DNA of 21,200 bases from CAKVOD01 sp964489405 (GCA_964489405.1 CAZAYL010000019.1:1-21200), one strand, 5' to 3'; counted from the stretch's first letter, positions 6,345 to 19,063 are shown. Notes: generated by a model not told the origin, from the letters alone. Numbers and translations are program-made.

Positions 6345-6387
6345 GAAGTGAATCGCATTTTTGCGATGCAAAAATGCGGTTCACTTC
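6345..6387 (-). terminator. Strong hairpin after the giant gene, likely terminator
   Basis: Two 20-nt arms (6345-6364 and 6368-6387) pair perfectly except for one T/G wobble around a 3-nt loop. Read on the minus strand, the hairpin starts about 30 nt after the stop codon of the giant gene (6418) and is followed by the T-rich tail ATTTTTGTTTTATT. Together with the adjacent terminator at 6305-6328 it separates two convergent genes and could also act as a roadblock in both directions. Confidence 0.7.
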
Positions 6388-6417
6388 TCATATATAGTAT
6401 AGATTATTTTAATTTTT

Positions 6418-9400
6418 TTAACAATTGCCAATTATTGCCTTTCCGCCTGTGAGAACTATCATTTTGATAGCGTCAGTCGAGAAGTTGTCAGCAATTATCG
6501 TCAAAGGTTTGTCTATTGTTCCGCGAGCAAGAATTTTGACTGCCGTTTCCTTTTTAGAAACAAGCCCCTTTTCTTTAAGTATTGTCAATGTAACAGTCTC
6601 GCCAGACGCAAAGTGTGCAGAAATGGTGTCCAAATTTATAATGGTACCGCCACCCCTTTTGACGCCATAACTTCCGTCTGCCTTTACGAGCAAACTTCTT
6701 GCAGTCGCGTCGTCTAAGAGTTGTCGCGCTTCTTCTACTCTTATGCTACTATGCGTTTTAATTTTTACTTTCTTAACAATTTCTTCCTTTGTATTTCGTG
6801 GATTGGAATAGACTTTTATCAACCCGCGTTTGACAAGATTTTCCTGCGAATCTACCGCATAATCGCTTGCCGAATAAGAAGATACTTCTTGCCCTTTTGT
6901 TATGTCAAATTGCGACATCAAGACATCGACAAGTTCCTTTGCGTCATTCAATTCACTTTCAGTTGTAATGCTAACCGCATACGGAACTTTTGCATATCTT
7001 GCACTCCCCGAAAAGTCATCTCCGCGATATTTACTCTCAACAAAATCATTTGGGTTAAGAGCAAGGTATAGCCAAAGCGCTTCTCCACGTATTGCAAATT
7101 TTGACAAACATACTCTGCCATAATTGATTGACAAGTTGTTCCAACTCATACGCGCCTTAACTTTCTTATACGACAATATATAGTTCGTCAATTGCGCAAA
7201 GTTTTCTTTTGTTTCTTCGCTTGCCAAAATAAGCTTAGCTGTAAATGAATAATTAAATTTTGTAGCGAGTTCGCTTTCCGCTTCGTCATCGATAACTTTA
7301 TTTGCCTCAGGTTCACTTATCGCGCTATCAATCGCAACCGCATTATTTTCAGCTGCAATTTCCTTTAATTTTTTGCCTTTAACATATAGATAAATTAGGT
7401 ATGCCCCCAGCACAACCACCGCCACGCCGAGCATTGAAAGGAAAACAATTTCGCAAATTGGAATTACCCCGCCAAAGATTACGCCCGCAAGTCGAGTGTT
7501 TTTCTTGTCGTTCTTTCTTTGCAACGCAATAAGTATAATTTCAGCAATAACTATCAACGAAAGAATGAGTATTAGCCACCAAGCGGAACCGCTATTATCT
7601 ATCACGAATGAGAATTCTGACAAATTGTCAACCGTAAACACTGCATAGTCGCCATCAATCTCATACTCAACATCGCATGCAACATCATCGTACAAATGAA
7701 CTATACGGAAAGCCCTTTCTTTCCCTTGTTCAGGAATTAGGAGTTTTATTGTAAGTTCCCCGTCAGGTTGAACATTCACGCCGTCTTTAAGCAAAGTTAC
7801 ATTATAAATTGTAGATGTTATTTCATCGCGTTTTACTTTGTCTTGTATCTTCTCTGGGACAATTTCTTGCTTTGTTACTACAAGTTCCAAATTCGAATCA
7901 ATCCCGCTATCAGATACAATAACATTTGGCACAGAAGAGCCTTCGTCGATAACGTAAATCATACCCTTATCGCCCGCCACATATTTTTTGTCGCCGATTG
8001 TAACAGCGCCACCAGCGTGAACTGTGATGTAATCTTTTTTGTCTTTGGTAATTAACGTAATTGCGCTATTTGTATCCCCCGAATTTACAAGCGTGTTACC
8101 GCTTTCGCTAACGACTGAGCCATTCTGAGCAATTTGCGTTTTCCCGTCTGGTGCAATCGTCGCCCCTTGCATAATTTTGACTTTGCCGTCGTTGTCAACT
8201 TTGAACTTGACGCCATCATTGCCAGCCGTTGTGTACTTTTTGCCGTCAATCACGACTATACCGCCGTCAGGAACAACCACATTGCCGTCTTTATCAACGA
8301 CAATTGTTTTATTCCCGTCATTCTTAATCACAGCATTACTATTTCCGACCTTGATTTCGCTATTCTTGTCAAATTTTACGGAACCGTCGGTTATTTTGCC
8401 GTCAGACGTGATAGTCGTACGTTCATCATTCGTAGTGTAAGTGTTGTCGCTTATACTAATAGTTTTGTTGTTAGGAATAGTTGTGCTTCCGCCCGATATT
8501 GTAACTCTACCATTATCGTCAACGCTAATAATCGTTCCGTCGCTTTCCGATGTGTAGGTTGTTCCACCGATTGTAACTTTCCCACTATTAGGCATTGTTA
8601 TTTTGCTGTCTTTATCGACTTCAATGGTTGTGTTCCCCGCATTTGTTATGGTATTGCTACCAACCTTGATTTTGCTACCCTTGTCAAACTTAACTGAGCC
8701 ATTCTCAAGGGTTTTAACACCATTTCTATTAATAGATATAACCGCGTCATCACTATTTGATGTATAAGTTGTGCCGTCAACAACAACCTTTCCACCAACG
8801 TCAGATATCTTTACACTATCTTTGCCACTATTTTTGTCAGTAGAAATTATAACATTAGACTCATTAGAACTTTCAATTTTCTTTCCACTATTGCCAGTAA
8901 CACTCTCGCCATTCGTAATTTCCACAAAACCAGTTGAAATTGTAATATTGCCAAATTCATCAGCGTTTAGAATAGTGTCGTCGCCTGTTATATACTCATC
9001 ACTATTGACAATTAGTTTGCCACCATTAGGAGCAACAACATTGCCGTCTTTGTCTACTTCAATCTCAGTATTTCCAGTATTTACAATTGTATTATTACCA
9101 ACTTTGACTTGACTATCTTTGTTAAATTTAACTGAGCCGTCGGTCAATTCGCCGTTAGATGTAATTGTCGCGCCATTGTCGCCCGTTGTGTATTCATTGT
9201 CGTTTGCCGTAATCTCTTTACCGCTAGGAACGCTTGCCGTACCTTGCGTTATTTCTACTCCGCCAAATTCGTCAACACTAATAATTGTTTCGTTACTTTC
9301 CGATGTGTAGATTATTCCACCGATTGTAACTGCACCACCATTAGGAACAACAACATTGCCGTCTTTGTCTACTTCAATCTCAGTATTCCCAGTATTTACA

Positions 9401-12400
9401 ATTGTATTATTGCCAACTTTGACTTGACTATCTTTGTTAAATTTAACTGAGCCGTCGGTCAATTCGCNNNNNNNNNNNNNNNNNNNNNNNNNNNNNNNNN
9501 NNNNNNNNNNNNNNNNNNNNNNNNNNNNNNNNNNNNNNNNNNNNNNNNNNNNNNNNNNNNNNNNNNNCGTTAGATGTAATTGTCGCGCCATTGTCGCCTG
9601 TTGTGTACTCATTACCGTTTGCCGTAATGTCTTTACCGCTAGGAACGCTTGCCGAGCCATCTTCAATGGTTACGACGCCGTCCTTGTTGACTGAAATGGT
9701 CGTACTCTCATCATTAGACGTGTAGATTATTCCGTCAATATTGATTTGTCCGCCATTTCCTGATATTGTTATGTCGTCTTTGTCGCTACCAATGTCGGTT
9801 TTGACAGTAACATTTGAATTATTAGTGCTTCCAATCTCGCTACCGCTATTGCCAATAATTGTTGCATTATCAGAAATATCTACCGTCCCTTTCTTGATAA
9901 GAACATTGCCATTGTTGTCGACACCAAGAATTGTGTTTGGTTCAACTTCGTATTTCTTACCGCCAACTGAAATGATACCGCCGTCAATAGCAGTTATCGT
10001 GCCGTCGCTAGCAACTTCTATCGTCGTATCGCCGTCATTTGACACCACAGCGTTGCTATTTCCAACACTAACTCGACTATCCTTGTCGAATTTGACCGAA
10101 CCTTCAATTATCTTTCCGTCCGACGTAATAGACGCCCCGTCGTACCCTGTCGTGTAAGTGCTACCGCCGATAGAAATCGCCTTGTTGCCGTCGTCGATTC
10201 TAGCAGTACCACCAACAAGAGTTACTTTGCCTTTGTCATCAACACTAAACGTCGCACCGCCGTCGTCCGCCATATAGGTTTTACCACCAACGGTAAATTT
10301 ATCGCCATTATTGCGGGTTTTGACAATCGCACCGTCCGCCGTTCTTTCAATCTCAGTAGACGAAGTATTGTCTTTAGACACAACTACGCTCGGGGAACTC
10401 TCGCTCTCGCCTATAGATATAGTCGCTTCCGTCCCCACAGGAACACTTGCCGTGTCGCCTATAGACAAAGTCGTATCATCTATCGAGAAATTGCCATTTT
10501 CATTATATTTTTTATAAGTTACACCCCCAATAACTACTTCATCTCCCCCATTAAGTCCACTTATCTTGCCATTGTCGGCGTCAACAATATACGTTTTGCC
10601 GTCTGGTATCGAGATATCCTTATCCCCGTCATCTCTAGTTACCGAAACCGTACCGCCCGTTACATTGCCTTTGCCTTCAATAAGAGTAATGCCACCGTCA
10701 ACGCCAATGTCAATTTTCGTATCCTTTGAATTTGCATCGGACGCATCTTTTTCAACACCTTGAATTACGGTTTTGCCGTCGCTACTTGTAATAGTTGCAT
10801 TCGTGCCTACCGTTATGCCGTCGTTAGCTATAATGAATTCACCGCCACTAAGTTTTGCGCCGTCAACATCTACAGAATTTCCAGCATCTACATCAATTTT
10901 AGCAGTGCCGTCTACCCCAATGCTTACTTCGACATTTTGGCTTCCGCCCGATATTGTTTTCCCATTTATCTCAGCAGAACCGCCGTCAAATATGGTAACT
11001 TTACCGCTTCCGTCATCATTTGCCTCTATAGTAACTTTGCCCGTTTTGTTATCAATCGACGTGTTGCCGACCTTAATTTCGACATTGTTTTCTAGCGTAA
11101 CAGAGCCTTTTTTGATTTGAACTCCGTCATTTTCAATAACAAAAGTTGTTTCACTATCTCCCGCAGTGTAGGTTTTGTCGTCGATAGAAACCGACCCATT
11201 GCCCGAAAGCTGAATGTTTTCCTTGCCATTTTCATCAATCGAAACAATCACATCGCCCGTCGCGGTTGTCGGCTTTTGAATTACCTTGCCGTTGTCGCAA
11301 ACAATGGTTTGCGAGCCGTCAATCTTAACTCCGCCCTTTACAACCTTATTACCGCCATTAGTTACTTCAATCTCAGTGTTGTCAGTTGTTGTAGTGTACT
11401 CAGTGCCGTCAACACTAATTTTCCCCCCATTTTCAAAAGATGCAACCTTGATATTTCCAAACTTGTCAATTTCCACTTTTGTGCCATTGCTACCAGAAAT
11501 AGTTTTGCCACCGACGTCAATTGTTCCGCCGTCTGGAATGGATACAGTCATATTTCCTTGACTATCAACAACAACTTGCGTGCTTGCACCAGTCGCTCCC
11601 TTTATAGTCGTTCCGCCGATTTCTACTTCGCTATCACTTGATATAACAAGTGTAGTGTTGGTGTTGCCTGCTATATCACTATCAACTGCCACATCAATTT
11701 TGCCACCAGTTGAAACATTTTTTATGGTCAAACCATTGGCATTGATACTTTCATTGTCATCTAGTGTAATTCCACCACCTGCAAGACTAATTACATCATC
11801 AATCACGAGTATCTCGGTGTTGCCCGCACTAGTTGTGTATTCATTTTCGTCAATTGTGATTTTGCTTCCTAAGACTTGTGTAGTTGTCGTTATTGTGCCG
11901 TCGTCCGCAATAGTAATTTGTGTATTACTATCACTTTCAACAACTTTTTTATTTTCGCCACTGCCGAGCGCTACTTTGCCACCATTTGACATAGTAACTA
12001 CGCCGTTGCCACTGCCGTCAATACTTACTTGAACACTCTTACCTGTTTCGGTCGTTTCACTTGTTATTGTTGTGCCATTAGCATTAATAGTTTCAGTATT
12101 ATCTAAAACTACGCCACCGCTTACAAGATTAGTTCCGTTGCTAGTTATTTCTAACTTTGTGTCGTCGTCACTAGTTGTGTACTCATTTCCGTCAATTGTG
12201 ATTGTACTTCCTGATACTTGTGTGGTTGTTGTCATTGTGCCGCCGTCCGCAATAGTAATTTGTGTATTACTATCACTTTCAACGACTTTTGCACTTTCGC
12301 CACTGCCAAGCGTTACTTTCCCACCATTTGACATAGTAACTACGCCATTGCCACTGCCGTCAATACTTACTTGAACACTTGTACCTATCTCGGTCGTTTC

Positions 12401-15400
12401 ACTTGTTATTGTTGTGCCATTAGCATTAATGGTTTCATTATTATCTAGAACTACGCCACCGCTTACAAGACTTGTTCCGTTGCCGGTTATTTCTAACTTT
12501 GTGTCGTTTGCACTAGTTGTATATGTTTTATCTCCAATTGTGATTGTACTTCCTGATACTTCTGTAGTTGTCGTTTTTGTGCCGTCGTCCGCAATAGTAA
12601 TTTGTGTATTACTATCACTTTCAACGACTTTTGCACTTTCGCCACTGCCAAGCGTTACTTTCCCACCATTTGACATAGTAACTACGCCATTGCCACTGCC
12701 GTCAATACTTACTTGAACACTCTTACCTGTTTCGGTCGTTTCACTTGTTATTGTTGTGCCATTAGCATTAATAGTTTCACTATTATCTAGAATTACGCCA
12801 CCGCTTACAAGATTAGTTTCGTTGCTGGTTATTTCTAACTTTGTGTTGTCCGCACTAGTTGTATATGCTTTATCTCCAATTGTGATTGTACTTCCTGATA
12901 CTTGTGCAATCGCATTTACAGTGCCGTCGTTCGGAATTTCAACTTTCGTCCCAGTAGAGCCCGAAATAGTCGTGCCTTTTACCGCGATAGAACTCCCGTC
13001 TGGTACCGAAACAATTGCTTTGCCATTAGAATCAATTTTAACACTTGTGTCGGCATCATTCGCGCCCATAATCTCGGTTGCATTTTCGCCTTCGCCGATT
13101 GTGATTTTTCCGCCCATTGGAATACTCAATGTGCCATTGCCGTCATTATCGACAGATACGGAAATATTCGTGCCGCTACCATTTGTAATCGTTGTTGCAC
13201 CAGTGCCGACGCTAATATTTCCCCCGTTAGCGACATCAACGGAACCGCCCGTCAAAGCACCCTTGCCATTACTATCAATGGTAAATTCCGCACCGCTTGC
13301 ACCAGCATTATAGGTGTTGCCTCCAATAGTAACCGTACCTTGTCCACTAACGCTGACTGTCCCATTGTCCTTGTCAGTCGTAACAGTCGTCGTTGTAGTC
13401 GTTTCGTCATCGCCGTCATCAGCGGACGTTATGGTAACAATCGTTCCGCCGATGTTGGTATCAATCGATTTGCCGTCCGTTATGGTCGCCGAACCATTGG
13501 AAAGTCGCGTTTTCCCACTGCCGTCAATGGTAAATTCCGCACCGCTTGTACCAGTATTATAGGTGTCGTTGCCAATAGTAATCGTGCCTTGCCCGTCGAC
13601 CTTAACCGTCCCCGTACCATTTTCTTTGTCCGTTGAAACAGTAGTTTTTGTAGTCGTCGTGCCTTCCCCCGCGCCCGTTTTTATAATAACATTGTTGCCC
13701 CCAACATCAATGCCGATTGAATCGCCGTTGTCTATTTCAGTAGACCCGTCAGTCAATGTAAGGTCGCCATTTTGGTCAAAGGTAAATGTCGCACCATTCT
13801 CGCCCGCTTTGTATTCCTTGCCGTTGATTTCAACCGAATCTCCAGATTTTTCAATGGTTACGCCGTCTTTTGTTACTGTCGTATCTCCAGTATTCGCTTG
13901 CGGAACCAAAACTTCAAAATTCCCTGAGCCAGTTGGGTTTTTGACGTAAATAACAACATCAGTGCCAACAGGGCTAACAGTTATTTCATCGCCATTTTCA
14001 ATGATGTTGTTGTTGTCGAGAGAAACGCTTCCGTTTTCACTTATTGTTTTTACCAACCCATTGATAGATATTTTATCGCCCTTTTGCAAGCCGTCAATTT
14101 GTTCGGTATCTCCGTTATAAACGCAAGCTTTGTCATCAGGTGTTTGTATTGTAGTTGTCGTGTCGTTGCCGTCGGTGTCGGTTATCGTAACTTGCACTTT
14201 CCCAAGCACTTTCCCCGTTACCCCTTTAGGGAGAATAAGTGTTCCGTCGGCGCCAATTTCGATTTCGACTGAAGTTGAATTAGTATTCACGAATTCATTT
14301 CCCCCTACGGAGAAAGCCCCGTTAGCAGGAACAGTCGCCCAATACGTGCCGTCATCTTTTTTAGTTACGATGATTTGCTCATTTTCGATAGATTCAACAA
14401 CAATGCTTGCGTCCCAAACTCCAATATTTTCACCTTTTTCAAGAATGACTGCCCCTTGCACAAGTCCATTGCCCGTCGTCGTAACTTTGACTTTCGTGTC
14501 GGCAACTTTTGCTGTGTATTCGGTGCCATTAAGGACTGCCACATCGCCATTTTGCGCTAAGTCAACAGTCAAAGTGCTATCGCCAGCTATCGTTGTCAAC
14601 ACGTCATTGTCAGTACCGCTTTCAATAGTGTTCCCATTTATAATAGCCTTGCCACAAGTAGGAATGACTATATTTATTTTTCCGTCGGCAATTTTTGCGG
14701 TCAAATCATTGTTTGTCCCGCAAGCGATAGTTTCATCCCCAATTTTTGCAGAACAATTAGACGGAATTGCCACTTCTCCGTTTGACTTTACTGCAATGCA
14801 ACCGCTTGTACTCTCAACTATTTTATCTCCAACTGTTATTTTTTCGCCATTGTCAAGGATGACTGACCCCGCAATAAGAGAGCAAGCGTTGCCAATTTTA
14901 ATTTGTGTATCAACCGCATTAGTTGTGTATTCGGCGCCATTAATTGTAACTATACCGCCATTTTCGGATACGGTTGCAATCAAACTGCCGTCTGCGGAAA
15001 TCGCAACTTTCGTCGCGTTGTCATTCCCGCTTGTTATGGTTTTGCCGTCTATTGTTGCAACCCCGCGTGCTGAAATTGTGATTTCGCCGTCTGCGCTAAC
15101 AATAATATCAACATCTCCATTGTTTGTAATAGTTTTTGTTCCCACTTTTATTGTTTCGCCTTTGTTAAGAACAACCGCACCTTGCGTAAGTTTAATCGTC
15201 CCGTCAAGTGAAACTTCAATCACTGTGTTGTCTTTGTTGGTAGTATATTCTCTACTATCAATAACAACCACACCAGCACTTGTTGGAATAGTTACGACAT
15301 CTTTCTTATTTGCTTTATCACTTGCAACGCTAATAATATCGCCATTTGTATTTTTAGGATTTTCAATAACTTTTCCGCTATAGCCGTCAAGGCATTGTCC

Positions 15401-18400
15401 GTCATTTAATTTACCAATGTTGCTTGAGTTGTAGGTGCGACTAATGCTTTGCACATTACTAAACCCAGATGTAGCACTGTATCCATTAGCATCTTTTATC
15501 CAACTATTTGTATCTTTGTCATAAGGAGAATATTCAAGAACATAATACGCTGTGCTATATGCGCCAAGAGCATTGTCCTTTGAAAGGTCATCCCATTCCG
15601 TTGTACTGTTAAAACCAATATACACTACATAAGATGGAGCGTCGCTATTTCCGTCCGGTTGAACAGATGACCAATATTGAGTTCCGCTTGGAAGTGTTAT
15701 GCCACTTTCAGGTGCATTCCAAATCCACACCCAGCCCGTGCCGTCGCCACTTCGTTTACCTAGAATGTATGCAGCATTTGGAATGCCTCCGCTTATACCA
15801 GTCGCGCCACTAGGAACCGCGCCCAACCAAATGCGCGATGGATTGCTACATTTTTTGAGTAAAGTTATCAACATATTGTTTTCGCCTTGCGTTGTCGGAG
15901 TAACTGGGTGGCTCTTGTATCCAGGATAAGTCGTCGTGTCGCCCCCAGCAGTCATTGCACTTTCCCAACTTACAGCGCTTGAATAAAGCCTATAATAGTG
16001 CCCATTGTAATAAACATCAGTAATTCCGTTGTTTGTTTTTGGCGCGTATTGCGCGGCGGTAATACTTACTGTCCCCGCGCCCCTATATATAATCGAAGAA
16101 AGGTCCGTCTTCACACTTTCCATACTTGCGCCGTCGCGTGCTGTGTACTGAACGCTCGTAAGTAAAGATGATGTGCTAATCGAACTAACATTAGTTGAAC
16201 CATAAACACCATTTGAGAATGTTCCACCATTTTGCGTAGCAATACTGAACGATGCCCCAGTAAAATATATGCTATACACTTTGAATGGCTTGCCGTCGCT
16301 GTCTTTTGGAATGGAGATAGTGGCGTTATACCCGTCTATACTCCCTGTAGCGACTTCACTTAAGTCAAGCCCCCTATATGTCCTTCCATTGATTAAAACA
16401 GTTTGCTGATTCAACAACCCATTTGCGGAAACATTGCCCTTTTCATCAATTTCGAAAGTAACATCAGTTTTATTTTCACTGACATTTTGTGCAGTATTTT
16501 TATTTGCAGTGAAAGAACCATTGTATGGGACATTGATTGTACATTTAGTCCCTTCATCTTTCGACCTAACAACAATCAAAACGCCGTCTGCGCATTTGTT
16601 GGTAACAGTGGTGGCTGATGTGCAAGTTTCTATAGATTCACCGCTTTTAAGTTCAACCGCGCCCCAAATGAGTTTGCGTTGAATACTTGCGTCAGTACCG
16701 CTAACTTGTATCTTTGCTTCGCCATTAGTTGCTTTATATGTATTGCCACAAACAATTGCCGTTTGATTTTCAGGAATTGTTATGATTAGAGAATTTTCAT
16801 CTACTTTGACGTCCATATTAGACGTTTGTGCAGTTATTTCTTTGCCGTCAATGATTGCAGAACTGCCGTTTGCTATGCTAACAACAATATTGCCGTCATT
16901 GTCTACTTTTGCGATTGTTTCACTATTTGTCCCGCCGACAATTTCTTTGTCGCCGATTGTGACTGTTCCATTCATAGGAATTGTGATACTCAATCCGTCG
17001 CTTGTTATTTCAACTTTTGTATCACTATCTGCGCATATTCTTGTCCCGTCGATTGCAACCGCCCCATTTGATGGTATGGTAAAATAACCGCCATTCTCAT
17101 CACTAGCACTCACGATTATGGTGTCATTATATTTATTTTGAACCATTTTATTTCCAATCATAATCGATTGATTGATATCAAGCCACACTGAACCACTAAT
17201 GATTCTTTCTTTGTCGATGTCGGAAACAATTGTTGCGCCCGATTTACCGACATTGTATGTTCTAACCTTTGCACTATCGCCAAGTGTAACAGAGCCATTA
17301 TTAGGCACAGTCAATATAGTTTCGTCGGTGTCGTCAAAGGTAATGGTAACGGACTTTGCACCATTATTTGTGTAGAGTTTGTCAAATGCAACTGCGCCGT
17401 TAGATGAAATGGTAAAGTAACCCCCGCCCGTGTCACTCTTACCAACGACGACGTTTTCATTATTATTATTTATTACGATTTTGCCGTCAACATTGATAGT
17501 TTCCCCCGCTTTATCTAATTTGATAGCACCTTTTGCAAGCGTAATTTCGTCCCCGCCAACGACAATTGTCGCTCCACTATCGCCCGCGATATATTCATCG
17601 TCGCCAATTTTGACAAAGCCGTTTGCTTTCACTCCAATAGTTGCATTGCCGTCATTAGGTTTATTCACTTTCACGGCAACAAAATGGTCGCTATCGGTGC
17701 CATTATACGTATTTTTGATAATAGTCCCGTCGGCAAGCGTAGTTTCTTCCCCATTTTTCAACGTAATGCCCGAAAGATTAGCCACTGCTTGCTCTAGAGA
17801 TTCCACATCATCGGAAGCGCCAGACGAAACAGAAAATTCTGCGATTTCCCCAGACGCAAGGTTTATATTTTGCCACGAATACGCAATCGTCGCCCCAGAA
17901 GTACCTGTCCCGCGACTTTCGAAATAGTCAGCGCTGTTTTCAAAAGTATATTTAAAATTTGGATAATAGTTCCCAGTGCTTGAATAGGTGTAGAAATTGC
18001 CCGAATTCCCTATCCAACTGGTGCTAACTGGAACATCGCAATATCCATCATTAAGCGCCAAAACATAGCTTTTTCCATACGTTTTACCCCCACTACTTTG
18101 GTAAGTAACAGCGGTGGCATTTATGCCGTACTCTGTCTTAGTAACTTCAAGATGAGAGTAGTTCTTATTATATTCTTCCACCGAAACGCACGAATGAGCG
18201 CCAAATGAGAAGTCTGATAATCTAGAACCAGAGATGTTGCGCACATAATATTTGACGATTACAAGTTTGCCGTCCTCGGAAATTTGCGAAACACGCCACA
18301 CGTCGACCTTGCCGTTGCAAAGTCGTACTTTGACATCCACCAAATCATCACTACCACTGCCAAAATTGGTGTAAACCGTTCCGTCATCTTTGCAAGTCAT

Positions 18401-19063
18401 AACCCAGCCACGACTGCAATCTGTCGTTCGGATTTGATTGTTGTTAGAATCAAAGCCACAAACGTCCCAACCATTGGCATTGCTCCCGCTGTTTGCGGTT
18501 CCGTGCCCGAAACTAGCCGTAGCACCATCTTTTGTATACCACCAACAATCATATTTTTGATAGCGGTCATAGGTGAAAGGATATGTTTTTATAGTATACC
18601 CGCTATCCGTCTTAAAAGCATAATCTGAAGCGTAAACATAACTTGAATCGCTTTTGCTTTTGTAGTACGGTTTTGCCGTGTAATTTGTGGACGCGGTCAA
18701 CCCTTCTATCTCGACGATATAATATCCGCCAAGTAATGGGCTTGTTGCGGGATATTTTGCGCCGTTTATTTCAACGCCATACTCCAAAATATTCGAAGAG
18801 TCAATGTTTGTATTAACCTTAATACCTGTATTATTGAATTTTGCTTGGTCGCTTTCTATATCATAGAAAACAGAACATTCCGCGCTAAATTGAGATTCGG
18901 CGTTAAATGTCGAATACCCTTTGTTTGCAGAAATGCCTGCCACTAACAATGCACACATAAGCATTGATAAAACGACCGTAAGTAGCCCTTTGCTTTTTGT
19001 GATTCCGCCCTTTGCATCACTGCGATGAGCTGATTTTTTGCAATTATTGGCATCTTTTTCCAT
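6418..19063 (-). CDS. Giant repeat-rich surface protein with C-type-lectin-like domain and uL15-like C-terminal domain
   Basis: The gene is one reading frame interrupted only by the 100-N placeholder; without the Ns it has 4182 codons (4181 residues). The ATG at 19063 has AAAGGAG 7 nt upstream. Residues 26-46 are a hydrophobic signal/anchor after a basic start. Residues 60-430 look like beta-sandwich domains ending in SWQNINLASGEIAEFSV, as in other Clostridia surface proteins. Residues 1010-1180 form a C-type-lectin-like domain: WESAM, GENNMLITLL, RIWLGA, WVWIWNAPES, QPDGNSD, EWDDL, YVLEY. Before and after it run dozens of Thr/Gly/Asp/Asn-rich beta repeats (GxVTIGxxxYT...TxIxI...GSVxLxxGexIxV). 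Near residue 3790 come a membrane helix (WWLILILSLIVIAEIILIAL), a basic loop and a 37-residue hydrophobic stretch (one or two helices). The tail has an FTAKLILASEE...YKKVKARMSWNNL domain and, from about 4073, a region resembling ribosomal protein uL15 (INLDTISAHFASGETVT...KILARGTIDKPLTI...STDAIKM...GGKAI). An adhesin role is inferred. Confidence 0.9.
9021..9239 (-). repeat. Near-identical repeat copy matching the flanks of the assembly gap
   Basis: About 219 bp here recur 315 bp (105 codons) further on as 9336-9467 plus 9568-9654, that is, on both sides of the N run. The encoded ELTDGSVKFNKDSQVKVGNN... stretch of about 44 residues is identical in both copies apart from one V/A difference; the part beyond the gap (9568-9654) differs at only a handful of bases. 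Confidence 0.9.
9468..9567. other. Assembly gap of 100 N inside a repeat
   Basis: Exactly 100 Ns, the usual scaffold placeholder. The left flank ends ...GGTCAATTCGC and the right flank begins CGTTAGATGTAATTG...; the intact copy at 9141-9167 has these two pieces directly joined. Removing the Ns also brings the two halves of the giant gene into one frame. The true missing sequence is therefore either none or a whole number of in-frame repeats. Confidence 0.95.
11857..12882 (-). repeat. Three tandem 342-bp units in the giant gene
   Basis: Landmark TGATTGTACTTCCTGATACT recurs at 12199, 12541 and 12883, and a diverged form occurs at 11857: exact 342-bp (114-codon) spacing. Units encode GSTITIGDK.YTTSA.DTKLEI, LVSGGVVLDN.ETINANGTTITSETTE, SVQVSIDGSGNGVVTMSNGGKVTLGSGE and VVESDSNTQITIADDGT. 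The DNA is nearly identical between units, unlike the more diverged repeats elsewhere in the gene, so these are recent duplications. They are likely sites of unequal recombination and of misassembly. Confidence 0.92.

Noticed and set aside
6418..6750. Calling a true 50S ribosomal protein L15 gene
   Set aside because: The uL15-like segment is in frame with and continuous to a membrane surface protein, lacks the glycine-rich N-terminal part of real uL15, and is not near ribosomal protein genes.
9443..9666. Two separate giant genes, or a frameshift, at 9443-9666
   Set aside because: The apparent frame change is produced by the arbitrary 100-N filler; with the Ns removed the frame is continuous.
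6425..17927. Many long plus-strand open frames opposite the giant gene
   Set aside because: They are antisense shadows of a repeat-rich, Thr/Gly/Asp/Val-coded gene. They lack ribosome binding sites and repeat with the same 342-bp period as the sense gene.
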